A DNA stretch of 64,000 nt from Allolobophora icterica (lineage: Eukaryota; Annelida; Clitellata; Crassiclitellata; Lumbricidae). The position numbers and the translations under genes were made by a program. The number at the start of each line of letters is the position of its first letter. Position 1 is the stretch's first letter. The notes beneath the pieces are model-generated. The model searched no databases and was not told the DNA's origin. It saw only the letters and a program-made list of their open reading frames with translations. Where the stretch lies: positions 5,038,503 to 5,102,502 of the forward strand of contig OY744607.1 in the NCBI GenBank assembly GCA_963556255.1, in the 5' to 3' direction. Positions 47,301 to 62,300 of the stretch are shown here, in pieces.

Positions 47301-50300
47301 GTCATATACGACCACCATTTCTGTTTCATATACAACCACCATTTCTGTGTCATCTGCGACCACCATTTCTGTTTCATATACCACCACCATTTCTGTGTCA
47401 TATACGACCACCATTTCTGTTTCATATACCACCACCATTTCTGTGTCATATACGACCACCATTTCTGTGTCATATACAACCACCATTTCTGTGTCATATA
47501 CGACCACCATTTCTGTTTCATATACCATAACCGTTTCTGTTTCGTATACCACCACCATTTCTGTTTCATATACCACCACCATTTCTGTTTCGTATACCAC
47601 CACCATTTCTGTGTCATATACCACCACCATTTCTGTTTCATATACCACCACCATTTCTGTGTCATATACGACCACCATTTCTGTTTCATATACAACCACC
47701 ATTTCTGTGTCATATGCGACCACCATTTCTGTTTCATATACCACCACCATTTCTGTGTCATATACGACCACCATTTCTGTTTCATATACCACAACCTTTT
47801 CTGTGTCATATACGACCGCCATTTCTGTTTCATATACAACCACCATTTCTGTGTCATATACGACCACCATTTCTGTTTCATTTACCGCCACCATTTCTGT
47901 TTCATATAGGACCACCATTTCTGTTCCATATACGACCACCATTTCTGTTTCGTATACGACCACCATTTCTGTTTCATATACCACCACCATTTCTGTTTCG
48001 TATACCACCACCATTTCTGTTTCATATACCACCACCATTTCTGTGTCATATACGACCACCATTTCTGTTTCATATACAACCACCATTTCTGTGTCATCTG
48101 CGACCACCATTTCTGTTTCATATACCACCACCATTTCTGTGTCATATACGACCACCATTTCTGTTTCATATACCACCACCATTTCTGTGTCATATACGAC
48201 CACCATTTCTGTGTCATATACAACCACCATTTCTGTGTCATATACGACCACCATTTCTGTTTCATATACCATAACCGTTTCTGTTTCGTATACCACCACC
48301 ATTTCTGTTTCGTATACCACCACCATTTCTGTTTCATATACCACCACCATTTCTGTTTCGTATACCACCACCATTTCTGTGTCATATACGACCACCATTT
48401 CTGTTTCATATACAACCACCATTTCTGTGTCATATACGACCACCATTTCTGTTTCATATACCACCACCATTTCTGTTTCGTATACCACCACCATTTCTGT
48501 TTCATATACCACCACCATTTCTGTTTCGTATACCACCACCATTTCTGTGTCATATACGACCACCATTTCTGTTTCATATACAACCACCATTTCTGTGTCA
48601 TATACGACCACCATTTCTGTTTCATATACCACCACCATTTCTGTTTCGTATACCACCACCATTTCTGTTTCATATACCACCACCATTTCTGTGTCATATA
48701 CGACCACCATTTCTGTTTCATATACCACCACCATTTCTGTGTCATATACGACCACCATTTCTGTTTCGTATACCGCCACCATTTCTGTTTCATTTACCGC
48801 CACCATTTCTGTGTCATATACGACCACCATTTCTGTTTCATATAAAACCACTATTTCTGTTTCATATACCACCACCATTTCTGTGTCATATACCACCACG
48901 ATTTCTGTTTCATATGCCACGACCATTTCTGTGTCATATACCACCACCATTTCTGTGTCATACACCACGACTATTTCTGTGTCATATACCACGACCATTT
49001 CTGTTTCATATACGACCACCGTTTCTGTTTCATTTACCGCCACCATTTCTGTTTCATTTACGACCACCATTCCTGTTTCATTTAGCACCATTTCTGTTTC
49101 ATTTACAACCACCATTTCTGTGTCATATACCACCACCATTTCTGTTTCATATAAGACCACCATTTCCGTTTCATATACGACCACCATTTCTGTTTCACAT
49201 ACGACCACCATTTCTGTTTCATTTACCACCACCATTTCTGTTTCATTTACCACCACCATTTCTGTTTCATTTACGACCACCATTCCTGTTTCATTTACCA
49301 CCATTTCTGTTTCATTTACAACCACCATTTCTGTGTCATATACGACCACCATTTCTGTTTCATTTACGACCACCATTTCTGTTTCATATACCACCACCAT
49401 TTCTGTTCCATATACGACCACCATTTCTGTTCCATATACGACCACCATTTCTGTTTCATTTACCGCCACCATTTCTGTTTCATATAGGACCACCATTTCT
49501 GTTCCATATACGACCACCATTTCTGTTTCGTATACGACCACCATTTCTGTTTCATATACCACCACCATTTCTGTTTCATATACCACCACCATTTCTGTTC
49601 CATATACGACCACCATTTCTGTTCCATATACGACCACCATTTCTGTTTCATTTACCGCCACAATTTCTGTTTCATATAGGACCACCATTTCTGTTCCATA
49701 TACGACCACCATTTCTGTTTCGTATACGACCACCATTTCTGTTTCATATACCACCACCATTTCTGTTTCGTATACCACCACCATTTCTGTTTCATATACC
49801 GCCACCATTTCTGTGTCATATACGACCACCATTTCTGTTTCATATACAACCACCATTTCTGTGTCATATGCGACCACCATTTCTGTTTCATATACCACCA
49901 CCATTTCTGTGTCATATACGACCACCATTTCTGTTTCATATACCACCACCTTTTCTGTGTCATATACGACCGCCATTTCTGTTTCATATACAACCACCAT
50001 TTCTGTGTCATATACGACCACCATTTCTGTTTCATTTACCGCCACCATTTCTGTTTCATATAGGACCACCATTTCTGTTCCATATACGACCACCATTTCT
50101 GTTTCGTATACGACCACCATTTCTGTTTCATATACCACCACCATTTCTGTTTCGTATACCACCACCATTTCTGTTTCATATACCACCACCATTTCTGTGT
50201 CATATACGACCACCATTTCTGTTTCATATACAACCACCATTTCTGTGTCATCTGCGACCACCATTTCTGTTTCATATACCACCACCATTTCTGTGTCATA

Positions 50301-53300
50301 TACGACCACCATTTCTGTTTCATATACCACCACCATTTCTGTGTCATATACGACCACCATTTCTGTGTCATATACAACCACCATTTCTGTGTCATATACG
50401 ACCACCATTTCTGTTTCATATACCATAACCGTTTCTGTTTCGTATACCACCACCATTTCTGTTTCATATACCACCACCATTTCTGTTTCGTATACCACCA
50501 CCATTTCTGTGTCATATACCACCACCATTTCTGTTTCATATACCACCACCATTTCTGTGTCATATACGACCACCATTTCTGTTTCATATACAACCACCAT
50601 TTCTGTGTCATATGCGACCACCATTTCTGTTTCATATACCACCACCATTTCTGTGTCATATACGACCACCATTTCTGTTTCATATACCACCACCTTTTCT
50701 GTGTCATATACGACCGCCATTTCTGTTTCATATACAACCACCATTTCTGTGTCATATACGACCACCATTTCTGTTTCATTTACCGCCACCATTTCTGTTT
50801 CATATAGGACCACCATTTCTGTTCCATATACGACCACCATTTCTGTTTCGTATACGACCACCATTTCTGTTTCATATACCACCACCATTTCTGTTTCGTA
50901 TACCACCACCATTTCTGTTTCATATACCACCACCATTTCTGTGTCATATACGACCACCATTTCTGTTTCATATACAACCACCATTTCTGTGTCATCTGCG
51001 ACCACCATTTCTGTTTCATATACCACCACCATTTCTGTGTCATATACGACCACCATTTCTGTTTCATATACCACCACCATTTCTGTGTCATATACGACCA
51101 CCATTTCTGTGTCATATACAACCACCATTTCTGTGTCATATACGACCACCATTTCTGTTTCATATACCATAACCGTTTCTGTTTCGTATACCACCACCAT
51201 TTCTGTTTCGTATACCACCACCATTTCTGTTTCATATACCACCACCATTTCTGTTTCGTATACCACCACCATTTCTGTGTCATATACGACCACCATTTCT
51301 GTTTCATATACAACCACCATTTCTGTGTCATATACGACCACCATTTCTGTTTCATATACCACCACCATTTCTGTTTCGTATACCACCACCATTTCTGTTT
51401 CATATACCACCACCATTTCTGTTTCGTATACCACCACCATTTCTGTGTCATATACGACCACCATTTCTGTTTCATATACAACCACCATTTCTGTGTCATA
51501 TACGACCACCATTTCTGTTTCATATACCACCACCATTTCTGTTTCGTATACCACCACCATTTCTGTTTCATATACCACCACCATTTCTGTGTCATATACG
51601 ACCACCATTTCTGTTTCATATACCACCACCATTTCTGTGTCATATACGACCACCATTTCTGTTTCGTATACCGCCACCATTTCTGTTTCATTTACCGCCA
51701 CCATTTCTGTGTCATATACGACCACCATTTCTGTTTCATATAAAACCACTATTTCTGTTTCATATACCACCACCATTTCTGTGTCATATACCACCACGAT
51801 TTCTGTTTCATATGCCACGACCATTTCTGTGTCATATACCACCACCATTTCTGTGTCATATACCACGACTATTTCTGTGTCATATACCACGACCATTTCT
51901 GTTTCATATACGACCACCGTTTCTGTTTCATTTACCGCCACCATTTCTGTTTCATTTACGACCACCATTCCTGTTTCATTTAGCACCATTTCTGTTTCAT
52001 TTACAACCACCATTTCTGTGTCATATACCACCACCATTTCTGTTTCATATAAGACCACCATTTCCGTTTCATATACGACCACCATTTCTGTTTCACATAC
52101 GACCACCATTTCTGTTTCATTTACCACCACCATTTCTGTTTCATTTACCACCACCATTTCTGTTTCATTTACGACCACCATTCCTGTTTCATTTACCACC
52201 ATTTCTGTTTCATTTACAACCACCATTTCTGTGTCATATACGACCACCATTTCTGTTTCATATACGACCACCATTTCTGTTTCATTTACGACCACCATTT
52301 CTGTTTCATATACCACCACCATTTCTGTTCCATATACGACCACCATTTCTGTTCCATATACGACCACCATTTCTGTTTCATTTACCGCCACCATTTCTGT
52401 TTCATATAGGACCACCATTTCTGTTCCATATACGACCACCATTTCTGTTTCGTATAAGACCACCATTTCTGTTTCATATACCACCACCATTTCTGTTTCG
52501 TATACCACCACCATTTCTGTTTCATATACCACCACCATTTCTGTGTCATATACGACCACCATTTCTGTTTCATATACAACCACCATTTCTGTGTCATATG
52601 CGACCACGATTTCTGTTTCATATACCACCACCATTTCTGTGTCATATACGACCACCATTTCTGTTTCATATACCACCACCTTTTCTGTGTCATATACGAC
52701 CGCCATTTCTGTTTCATATACAACCACCATTTCTGTGTCATATACGACCACCATTTCTGTTTCATTTACCGCCACCATTTCTGTTTCATATAGGACCACC
52801 ATTTCTGTTCCATATACGACCACCATTTCTGTTTCGTATACGACCACCATTTCTGTTTCATATACCACCACCATTTCTGTTTCGTATACCACCACCATTT
52901 CTGTTTCATATACCACCACCATTTCTGTGTCATATACGACCACCATTTCTGTTTCATATACAACCACCATTTCTGTGTCATCTGCGACCACCATTTCTGT
53001 TTCATATACCACCACCATTTCTGTGTCATATACGACCACCATTTCTGTTTCATATACCACCACCATTTCTGTGTCATATACGACCACCATTTCTGTGTCA
53101 TATACAACCACCATTTCTGTGTCATATACGACCACCATTTCTGTTTCATATACCATAACCGTTTCTGTTTCGTATACCACCACCATTTCTGTTTCATATA
53201 CCACCACCATTTCTGTTTCGTATACCACCACCATTTCTGTGTCATATACCACCACCATTTCTGTTTCATATACCACCACCATTTCTGTGTCATATACGAC

Positions 53301-56300
53301 CACCATTTCTGTTTCGTATACCGCCACCATTTCTGTTTCATTTACCGCCACCATTTCTGTGTCATATACGACCACCATTTCTGTTTCATATAAAACCACT
53401 ATTTCTGTTTCATATACCACCACCATTTCTGTTTCGTATACCACCACCATATCTGTTTCATATACCACCACCATTTCTGTTTCGTATACCACCACCATTT
53501 CTGTGTCATATACGACCACCATTTCTGTTTCATATACAACCACCATTTCTGTGTCATATACCACCACCATTTCTGTTTCATATAAGACCACCATTTCCGT
53601 ATCATATACGACCACCATTTCTGTTTCACATACGACCACCATTTCTGTTTCATTTACCACCACCATTTCTGTTTCATTTACCACCACCATTTCTGTTTCA
53701 TTTACGACCACCATTCCTGTTTCATTTACCACCATTTCTGTTTCATTTACAACCACCATTTCTGTGTCATATACGACCACCATTTCTGTTTCATATACGA
53801 CCACCATTTCTGTTTCATTTACGACCACCATTTCTGTTTCATATACCACCACCATTTCTGTTCCATATACGACCACCATTTCTGTTCCATATACGACCAC
53901 CATTTCTGTTTCATTTACCGCCACCATTTCTGTTTCATATAGGACCACCATTTCTGTTCCATATACGACCACCATTTCTGTTTCGTATAAGACCACCATT
54001 TCTGTTTCATATACCACCACCATTTCTGTTTCGTATACCACCACCATTTCTGTTTCATATACCACCACCATTTCTGTGTCATATACGACCACCATTTCTG
54101 TTTCATATACAACCACCATTTCTGTGTCATATGCGACCACGATTTCTGTTTCATATACCACCACCATTTCTGTGTCATATACGACCACCATTTCTGTTTC
54201 ATATACCACCACCTTTTCTGTGTCATATACGACCGCCATTTCTGTTTCATATACAACCACCATTTCTGTGTCATATACGACCACCATTTCTGTTTCATTT
54301 ACCGCCACCATTTCTGTTTCATATAGGACCACCATTTCTGTTCCATATACGACCACCATTTCTGTTTCGTATACGACCACCATTTCTGTTTCATATACCA
54401 CCACCATTTCTGTTTCGTATACCACCACCATTTCTGTTTCATATACCACCACCATTTCTGTGTCATATACGACCACCATTTCTGTTTCATATACAACCAC
54501 CATTTCTGTGTCATCTGCGACCACCATTTCTGTTTCATATACCACCACCATTTCTGTGTCATATACGACCACCATTTCTGTTTCATATACCACCACCATT
54601 TCTGTGTCATATACGACCACCATTTCTGTGTCATATACAACCACCATTTCTGTGTCATATACGACCACCATTTCTGTTTCATATACCATAACCGTTTCTG
54701 TTTCGTATACCACCACCATTTCTGTTTCATATACCACCACCATTTCTGTTTCGTATACCACCACCATTTCTGTGTCATATACCACCACCATTTCTGTTTC
54801 ATATACCACCACCATTTCTGTGTCATATACGACCACCATTTCTGTTTCGTATACCGCCACCATTTCTGTTTCATTTACCGCCACCATTTCTGTGTCATAT
54901 ACGACCACCATTTCTGTTTCATATAAAACCACTATTTCTGTTTCATATACCACCACCATTTCTGTTTCGTATACCACCACCATATCTGTTTCATATACCA
55001 CCACCATTTCTGTTTCGTATACCACCACCATTTCTGTGTCATATACGACCACCATTTCTGTTTCATATACAACCACCATTTCTGTGTCATATACGACCAC
55101 CATTTCTGTTTCATATAGGACCACCATTTCTGTTCCATATACGACCACCATTTCTGTTTCGTATACGACCACCATTTCTGTTTCATATACCACCACCATT
55201 TCTGTTTCGTATACAACCACCATTTCTGTTTCATATACAACCACCATTTCTGTGTCATATACGACCACCATTTCTGTTTCATATACCACCACCATTTCTG
55301 TTTCGTATACCACCACCATTTCTGTTTCATATACCACCACCATTTCTGTTTCGTATACCACCACCATTTCTGTGTCATATACGACCACCATTTCTGTTTC
55401 ATATACAACCACCATTTCTGTGTCATATACGACCACCATTTCTGTTTCATATACCACCACCATTTCTGTTTCGTATACCACCACCATTTCTGTTTCATAT
55501 ACCACCACCATTTCTGTGTCATATACGACCACCATTTCTGTTTCATATACCACCACCATTTCTGTGTCATATACGACCACCATTTCTGTTTCGTATACCG
55601 CCACCATTTCTGTTTCATTTACCGCCACCATTTCTGTGTCATATACGACCACCATTTCTGTTTCATATAAAACCACTATTTCTGTTTCATATACCACCAC
55701 CATTTCTGTGTCATATGCCACGACCATTTCTGTGTCATATACCACCACCATTTCTGTGTCATATACCACGACTATTTCTGTGTCATATACCACGACCATT
55801 TCTGTTTCATATACGACCACCGTTTCTGTTTCATTTACCGCCACCATTTCTGTTTCATTTACGACCACCATTCCTGTTTCATTTAGCACCATTTCTGTTT
55901 CATTTACAACCACCATTTCTGTGTCATATACCACCACCATTTCTGTTTCATATAAGACCACCATTTCCGTTTCATATACGACCACCATTTCTGTTTCACA
56001 TACGACCACCATTTCTGTTTCATTTACCACCACCATTTCTGTTTCATTTACCACCACCATTTCTGTTTCATTTACGACCACCATTCCTGTTTCATTTACC
56101 ACCATTTCTGTTTCATTTACAACCACCATTTCTGTGTCATATACGACCACCATTTCTGTTTCATTTACGACCACCATTTCTGTTTCATATAAAACCACCA
56201 TTTCTGTTCCATATACGACCACCATTTCTGTTCCATATACGACCACCATTTCTGTTTCATTTACCGCCACCATTTCTGTTTCATATAGGACCACCATTTC

Positions 56301-59300
56301 TGTTCCATATACGACCACCATTTCTGTTTCGTATACGACCACCATTTCTGTTTCATATACCACCACCATTTCTGTTTCGTATACCACCACCATTTCTGTT
56401 TCATATACCACCACCATTTCTGTGTCATATACGACCACCATTTCTGTTTCATATACAACCACCATTTCTGTGTCATATGCGACCACCATTTCTGTTTCAT
56501 ATACCACCACCATTTCTGTGTCATATACGACCACCATTTCTGTTTCATATACCACCACCTTTTCTGTGTCATATACGACCGCCATTTCTGTTTCATATAC
56601 AACCACCATTTCTGTGTCATATACGACCACCATTTCTGTTTCATTTACCGCCACCATTTCTGTTTCATATAGGACCACCATTTCTGTTCCATATACGACC
56701 ACCATTTCTGTTTCGTATACGACCACCATTTCTGTTTCATATACCACCACCATTTCTGTTTCGTATACCATCACCATTTCTGTTTCATATACCACCACCA
56801 TTTCTGTGTCATATACGACCACCATTTCTGTTTCATATACAACCACCATTTCTGTGTCATCTGCGACCACCATTTCTGTTTCATATACCACCACCATTTC
56901 TGTGTCATATACGACCACCATTTCTGTTTCATATACCACCACCATTTCTGTGTCATATACGACCACCATTTCTGTGTCATATACAACCACCATTTCTGTG
57001 TCATATACGACCACCATTTCTGTTTCATATACCATAACCGTTTCTGTTTCGTATACCACCACCATTTCTGTTTCATATACCACCACCATTTCTGTTTCGT
57101 ATACCACCACCATTTCTGTGTCATATACCACCACCATTTCTGTTTCATATACCACCACCATTTCTGTGTCATATACGACCACCATTTCTGTTTCGTATAC
57201 CGCCACCATTTCTGTTTCATTTACCGCCACCATTTCTGTGTCATATACGACCACCATTTCTGTTTCATATAAAACCACTATTTCTGTTTCATATACCACC
57301 ACCATTTCTGTTTCGTATACCACCACCATTTCTGTTTCATATACCACCACCATTTCTGTTTCGTATACCACCACCATTTCTGTGTCATATACGACCACCA
57401 TTTCTGTTTCATATACAACCACCATTTCTGTGTCATATACGACCACCATTTCTGTTTCATATAGGACCACCATTTCTGTTCCATATACGACCACCATTTC
57501 TGTTTCGTATACGACCACCATTTGTGTTTCATATACCACCACCATTTCTGTTTCGTATACAACCACCATATCTGTTTCATATACCACCACCATTTCTGTG
57601 TCATATACGACCACCATTTCTGTGTCATATACGACCACCATTTCTATTTCATATACCATAACCGTTTCTGTTTCGTATACCACCACCATTTCTGTTTCAT
57701 ATACCACCACCATTTCTGTTTCGTATACCACCACCATTTCTGTGTCATATACCACCACCATTTCTGTTTCATATACCACCACCATTTCTGTGTCATATAC
57801 GACCACCATTTCTGTTTCATATAAAACCACTATTTCTGTTTCATATACAACCACCATTTCTGTTTCGTATACCACCACCATTTCTGTTTCATATACCACC
57901 ACCATTTCTGTGTCATATACGACCACCATTTCTGTTTCATATACCATAACCGTTTCTGTTTCGTATACCACCACCATTTCTGTTTCATATACCACCACCA
58001 TTTCTGTTTCGTATACCACCACCATTTCTGTGTCATATACCACCACCATTTCTGTTTCATATACCACCACCATTTCTGTGTCATATACGACCACCATTTC
58101 TGTTTCGTATACCGCCACCATTTCTGTTTCATTTACCGCCACCATTTCTGTGTCATATACGACCACCATTTCTGTTTCATATAAAACCACTATTTCTGTT
58201 TCATATACCACCACCATTTCTGTTTCGTATACCACCACCATTTCTGTTTCATATACCACCACCATTTCTGTTTCGTATACCACCACCATTTCTGTGTCAT
58301 ATACGACCACCATTTCTGTTTCATATACAACCACCATTTCTGTGTCATATACGACCACCATTTCTGTTTCATATAGGACCACCATTTCTGTTCCATATAC
58401 GACCACCATTTCTGTTTCGCATACGACCACCATTTCTGTTTCATATACCACCACCATTTCTGTTTCGTATACAACCACCATTTCTGTTTCATATACAACC
58501 ACCATTTCTGTGTCATATACGACCACCATTTCTGTTTCATATACCACCACCATTTCTGTTTCGTATACCACCACCATTTCTGTTTCATATACCACCACCA
58601 TTTCTGTTTCGTATACCACCACCATTTCTGTGTCATATACGACCACCATTTCTGTTTCATATACAACCACCATTTCTGTGTCATATACGACCACCATTTC
58701 TGTTTCATATACCACCACCATTTCTGTTTCGTATACCACCACCATTTCTGTTTCATATACCACCACCATTTCTGTGTCATATACGACCACCATTTCTGTT
58801 TCATATACCACCACCATTTCTGTGTCATATACGACCACCATTTCTGTTTCGTATACCGCCACCATTTCTGTTTCATTTACCGCCACCATTTCTGTGTCAT
58901 ATACGACCACCATTTCTGTTTCATATAAAACCACTATTTCTGTTTCATATACCACCACCATTTCTGTGTCATATACCACCACGATTTCTGTTTCATATGC
59001 CACGACCATTTCTGTGTCATATACCACCACCATTTCTGTGTCATATACCACGACTATTTCTGTGTCATATACCACGACCATTTCTGTTTCATATACGACC
59101 ACCGTTTCTGTTTCATTTACCGCCACCATTTCTGTTTCATTTACGACCACCATTCCTGTTTCATTTAGCACCATTTCTGTTTCATTTACAACCACCATTT
59201 CTGTGTCATATACCACCACCATTTCTGTTTCATATAAGACCACCATTTCCGTTTCATATACGACCACCATTTCTGTTTCACATACGACCACCATTTCTGT

Positions 59301-62300
59301 TTCATTTACCACCACCATTTCTGTTTCATTTACCACCACCATTTCTGTTTCATTTACGACCACCATTCCTGTTTCATTTACCACCATTTCTGTTTCATTT
59401 ACAACCACCATTTCTGTGTCATATACGACCACCATTTCTGTTTCATTTACGACCACCATTTCTGTTTCATATACCACCACCATTTCTGTTCCATATACGA
59501 CCACCATTTCTGTTCCATATACGACCACCATTTCTGTTTCATTTACCGCCACCATTTCTGTTTCATATAGGACCACCATTTCTGTTCCATATACGACCAC
59601 CATTTCTGTTTCGTATACGACCACCATTTCTGTTTCATATACCACCACCATTTCTGTTTCGTATACCACCACCATTTCTGTTTCATATACCACCACCATT
59701 TCTGTGTCATATACGACCACCATTTCTGTTTCATATACAACCACCATTTCTGTGTCATATGCGACCACCATTTCTGTTTCATATACCACCACCATTTCTG
59801 TGTCATATACGACCACCATTTCTGTTTCATATACCACCACCTTTTCTGTGTCATATACGACCGCCATTTCTGTTTCATATACAACCACCATTTCTGTGTC
59901 ATATACGACCACCATTTCTGTTTCATTTACCGCCACCATTTCTGTTTCATATAGGACCACCATTTCTGTTCCATATACGACCACCATTTCTGTTTCGTAT
60001 ACGACCACCATTTCTGTTTCATATACCACCACCATTTCTGTTTCGTATACCACCACCATTTCTGTTTCATATACCACCACCATTTCTGTGTCATATACGA
60101 CCACCATTTCTGTTTCATATACAACCACCATTTCTGTGTCATCTGCGACCACCATTTCTGTTTCATATACCACCACCATTTCTGTGTCATATACGACCAC
60201 CATTTCTGTTTCATATACCACCACCATTTCTGTGTCATATACGACCACCATTTCTGTGTCATATACAACCACCATTTCTGTGTCATATACGACCACCATT
60301 TCTGTTTCATATACCATAACCGTTTCTGTTTCGTATACCACCACCATTTCTGTTTCATATACCACCACCATTTCTGTTTCGTATACCACCACCATTTCTG
60401 TGTCATATACCACCACCATTTCTGTTTCATATACCACCACCATTTCTGTGTCATATACGACCACCATTTCTGTTTCGTATACCGCCACCATTTCTGTTTC
60501 ATTTACCGCCACCATTTCTGTGTCATATACGACCACCATTTCTGTTTCATATAAAACCACTATTTCTGTTTCATATACCACCACCATTTCTGTTTCGTAT
60601 ACCACCACCATTTCTGTTTCATATACCACCACCATTTCTGTGTCATATACGACCACCATTTCTGTTTCATATACAACCACCATTTCTGTGTCATCTGCGA
60701 CCACCATTTCTGTTTCATATACCACCACCATTTCTGTGTCATATACGACCACCATTTCTGTTTCATATACCACCACCATTTCTGTGTCATATACGACCAC
60801 CATTTCTGTGTCATATACAACCACCATTTCTGTGTCATATACGACCACCATTTCTGTTTCATATACCATAAGCGTTTCTGTTTCGTATACCACCACCATT
60901 TCTGTTTCATATACCACCACCATTTCTGTTTCGTATACCACCACCATTTCTGTGTCATATACCACCACCATTTCTGTTTCATATACCACCACCATTTCTG
61001 TGTCATATACGACCACCATTTCTGTTTCGTATACCGCCACCATTTCTGTTTCATTTACCGCCACCATTTCTGTGTCATATACGACCACCATTTCTGTTTC
61101 ATATAAAACCACTATTTCTGTTTCATATACCACCACCATTTCTGTTTCGTATACCACCACCATTTCTGTTTCATATACCACCACCATTTCTGTTTCGTAT
61201 ACCACCACCATTTCTGTGTCATATACGACCACCATTTCTGTTTCATATACAACCACCATTTCTGTGTCATATACGACCACCATTTCTGTTTCATATAGGA
61301 CCACCATTTCTGTTCCATATACGACCACCATTTCTGTTTCGTATACGACCACCATTTCTGTTTCATATACCACCACCATTTCTGTTTCGTATACAACCAC
61401 CATTTCTGTTTCATATACCACCACCATTTCTGTGTCATATACGACCACCATTTCTGTGTCATATACGACCACCATTTCTGTTTCATATACCATAACCGTT
61501 TCTGTTTCGTATACCACCACCATTTCTGTTTCATATACCACCACCATTTCTGTTTCGTATACCACCACCATTTCTGTGTCATATACCACCACCATTTCTG
61601 TTTCATATACCACCACCATTTCTGTGTCATATACGACCACCATTTCTGTTTCATATAAAACCACTATTTCTGTTTCATATACGACCACCATTTCTGTTTC
61701 ATATACAACCACCATTTCTGTGTCATCTGCGACCACCATTTCTGTTTCATATACCACCACCATTTCTGTGTCATATACCACCACCATTTCTGTGTCATAT
61801 ACGACCACCATTTCTGTTTCATATACAACCACCATTTCTGTGTCATATACGACCACCATTTCTGTTTCATATACCATAACCGTTTCTGTTTCGTATACCA
61901 CCACCATTTCTGTTTCATATACCACCACCATTTCTGTTTCGTATACCACCACCATTTCTGTGTCATATACCACCACCATTTCTCTTTCATATACCACCAC
62001 CATTTCTGTGTCATATACGACCACCATTTCTGTGTCATATACGACCACCATTTCTGTTTCATTTACCGCCACCATTTCTGTTTCATATAGGACCACCATT
62101 TCTGTTCCATATACGACCACCATTTCTGTTTCGTATACGACCACCATTTCTGTTTCATATACCACCACCATTTCTGTTTCGTATACCACCACCATTTCTG
62201 TTTCATATACCACCACCATTTCTGTTTCGTATACCACCACCATTTCTGTGTCATATACGACCACCATTTCTGTTTCATATACAACCACCATTTCTGTGTC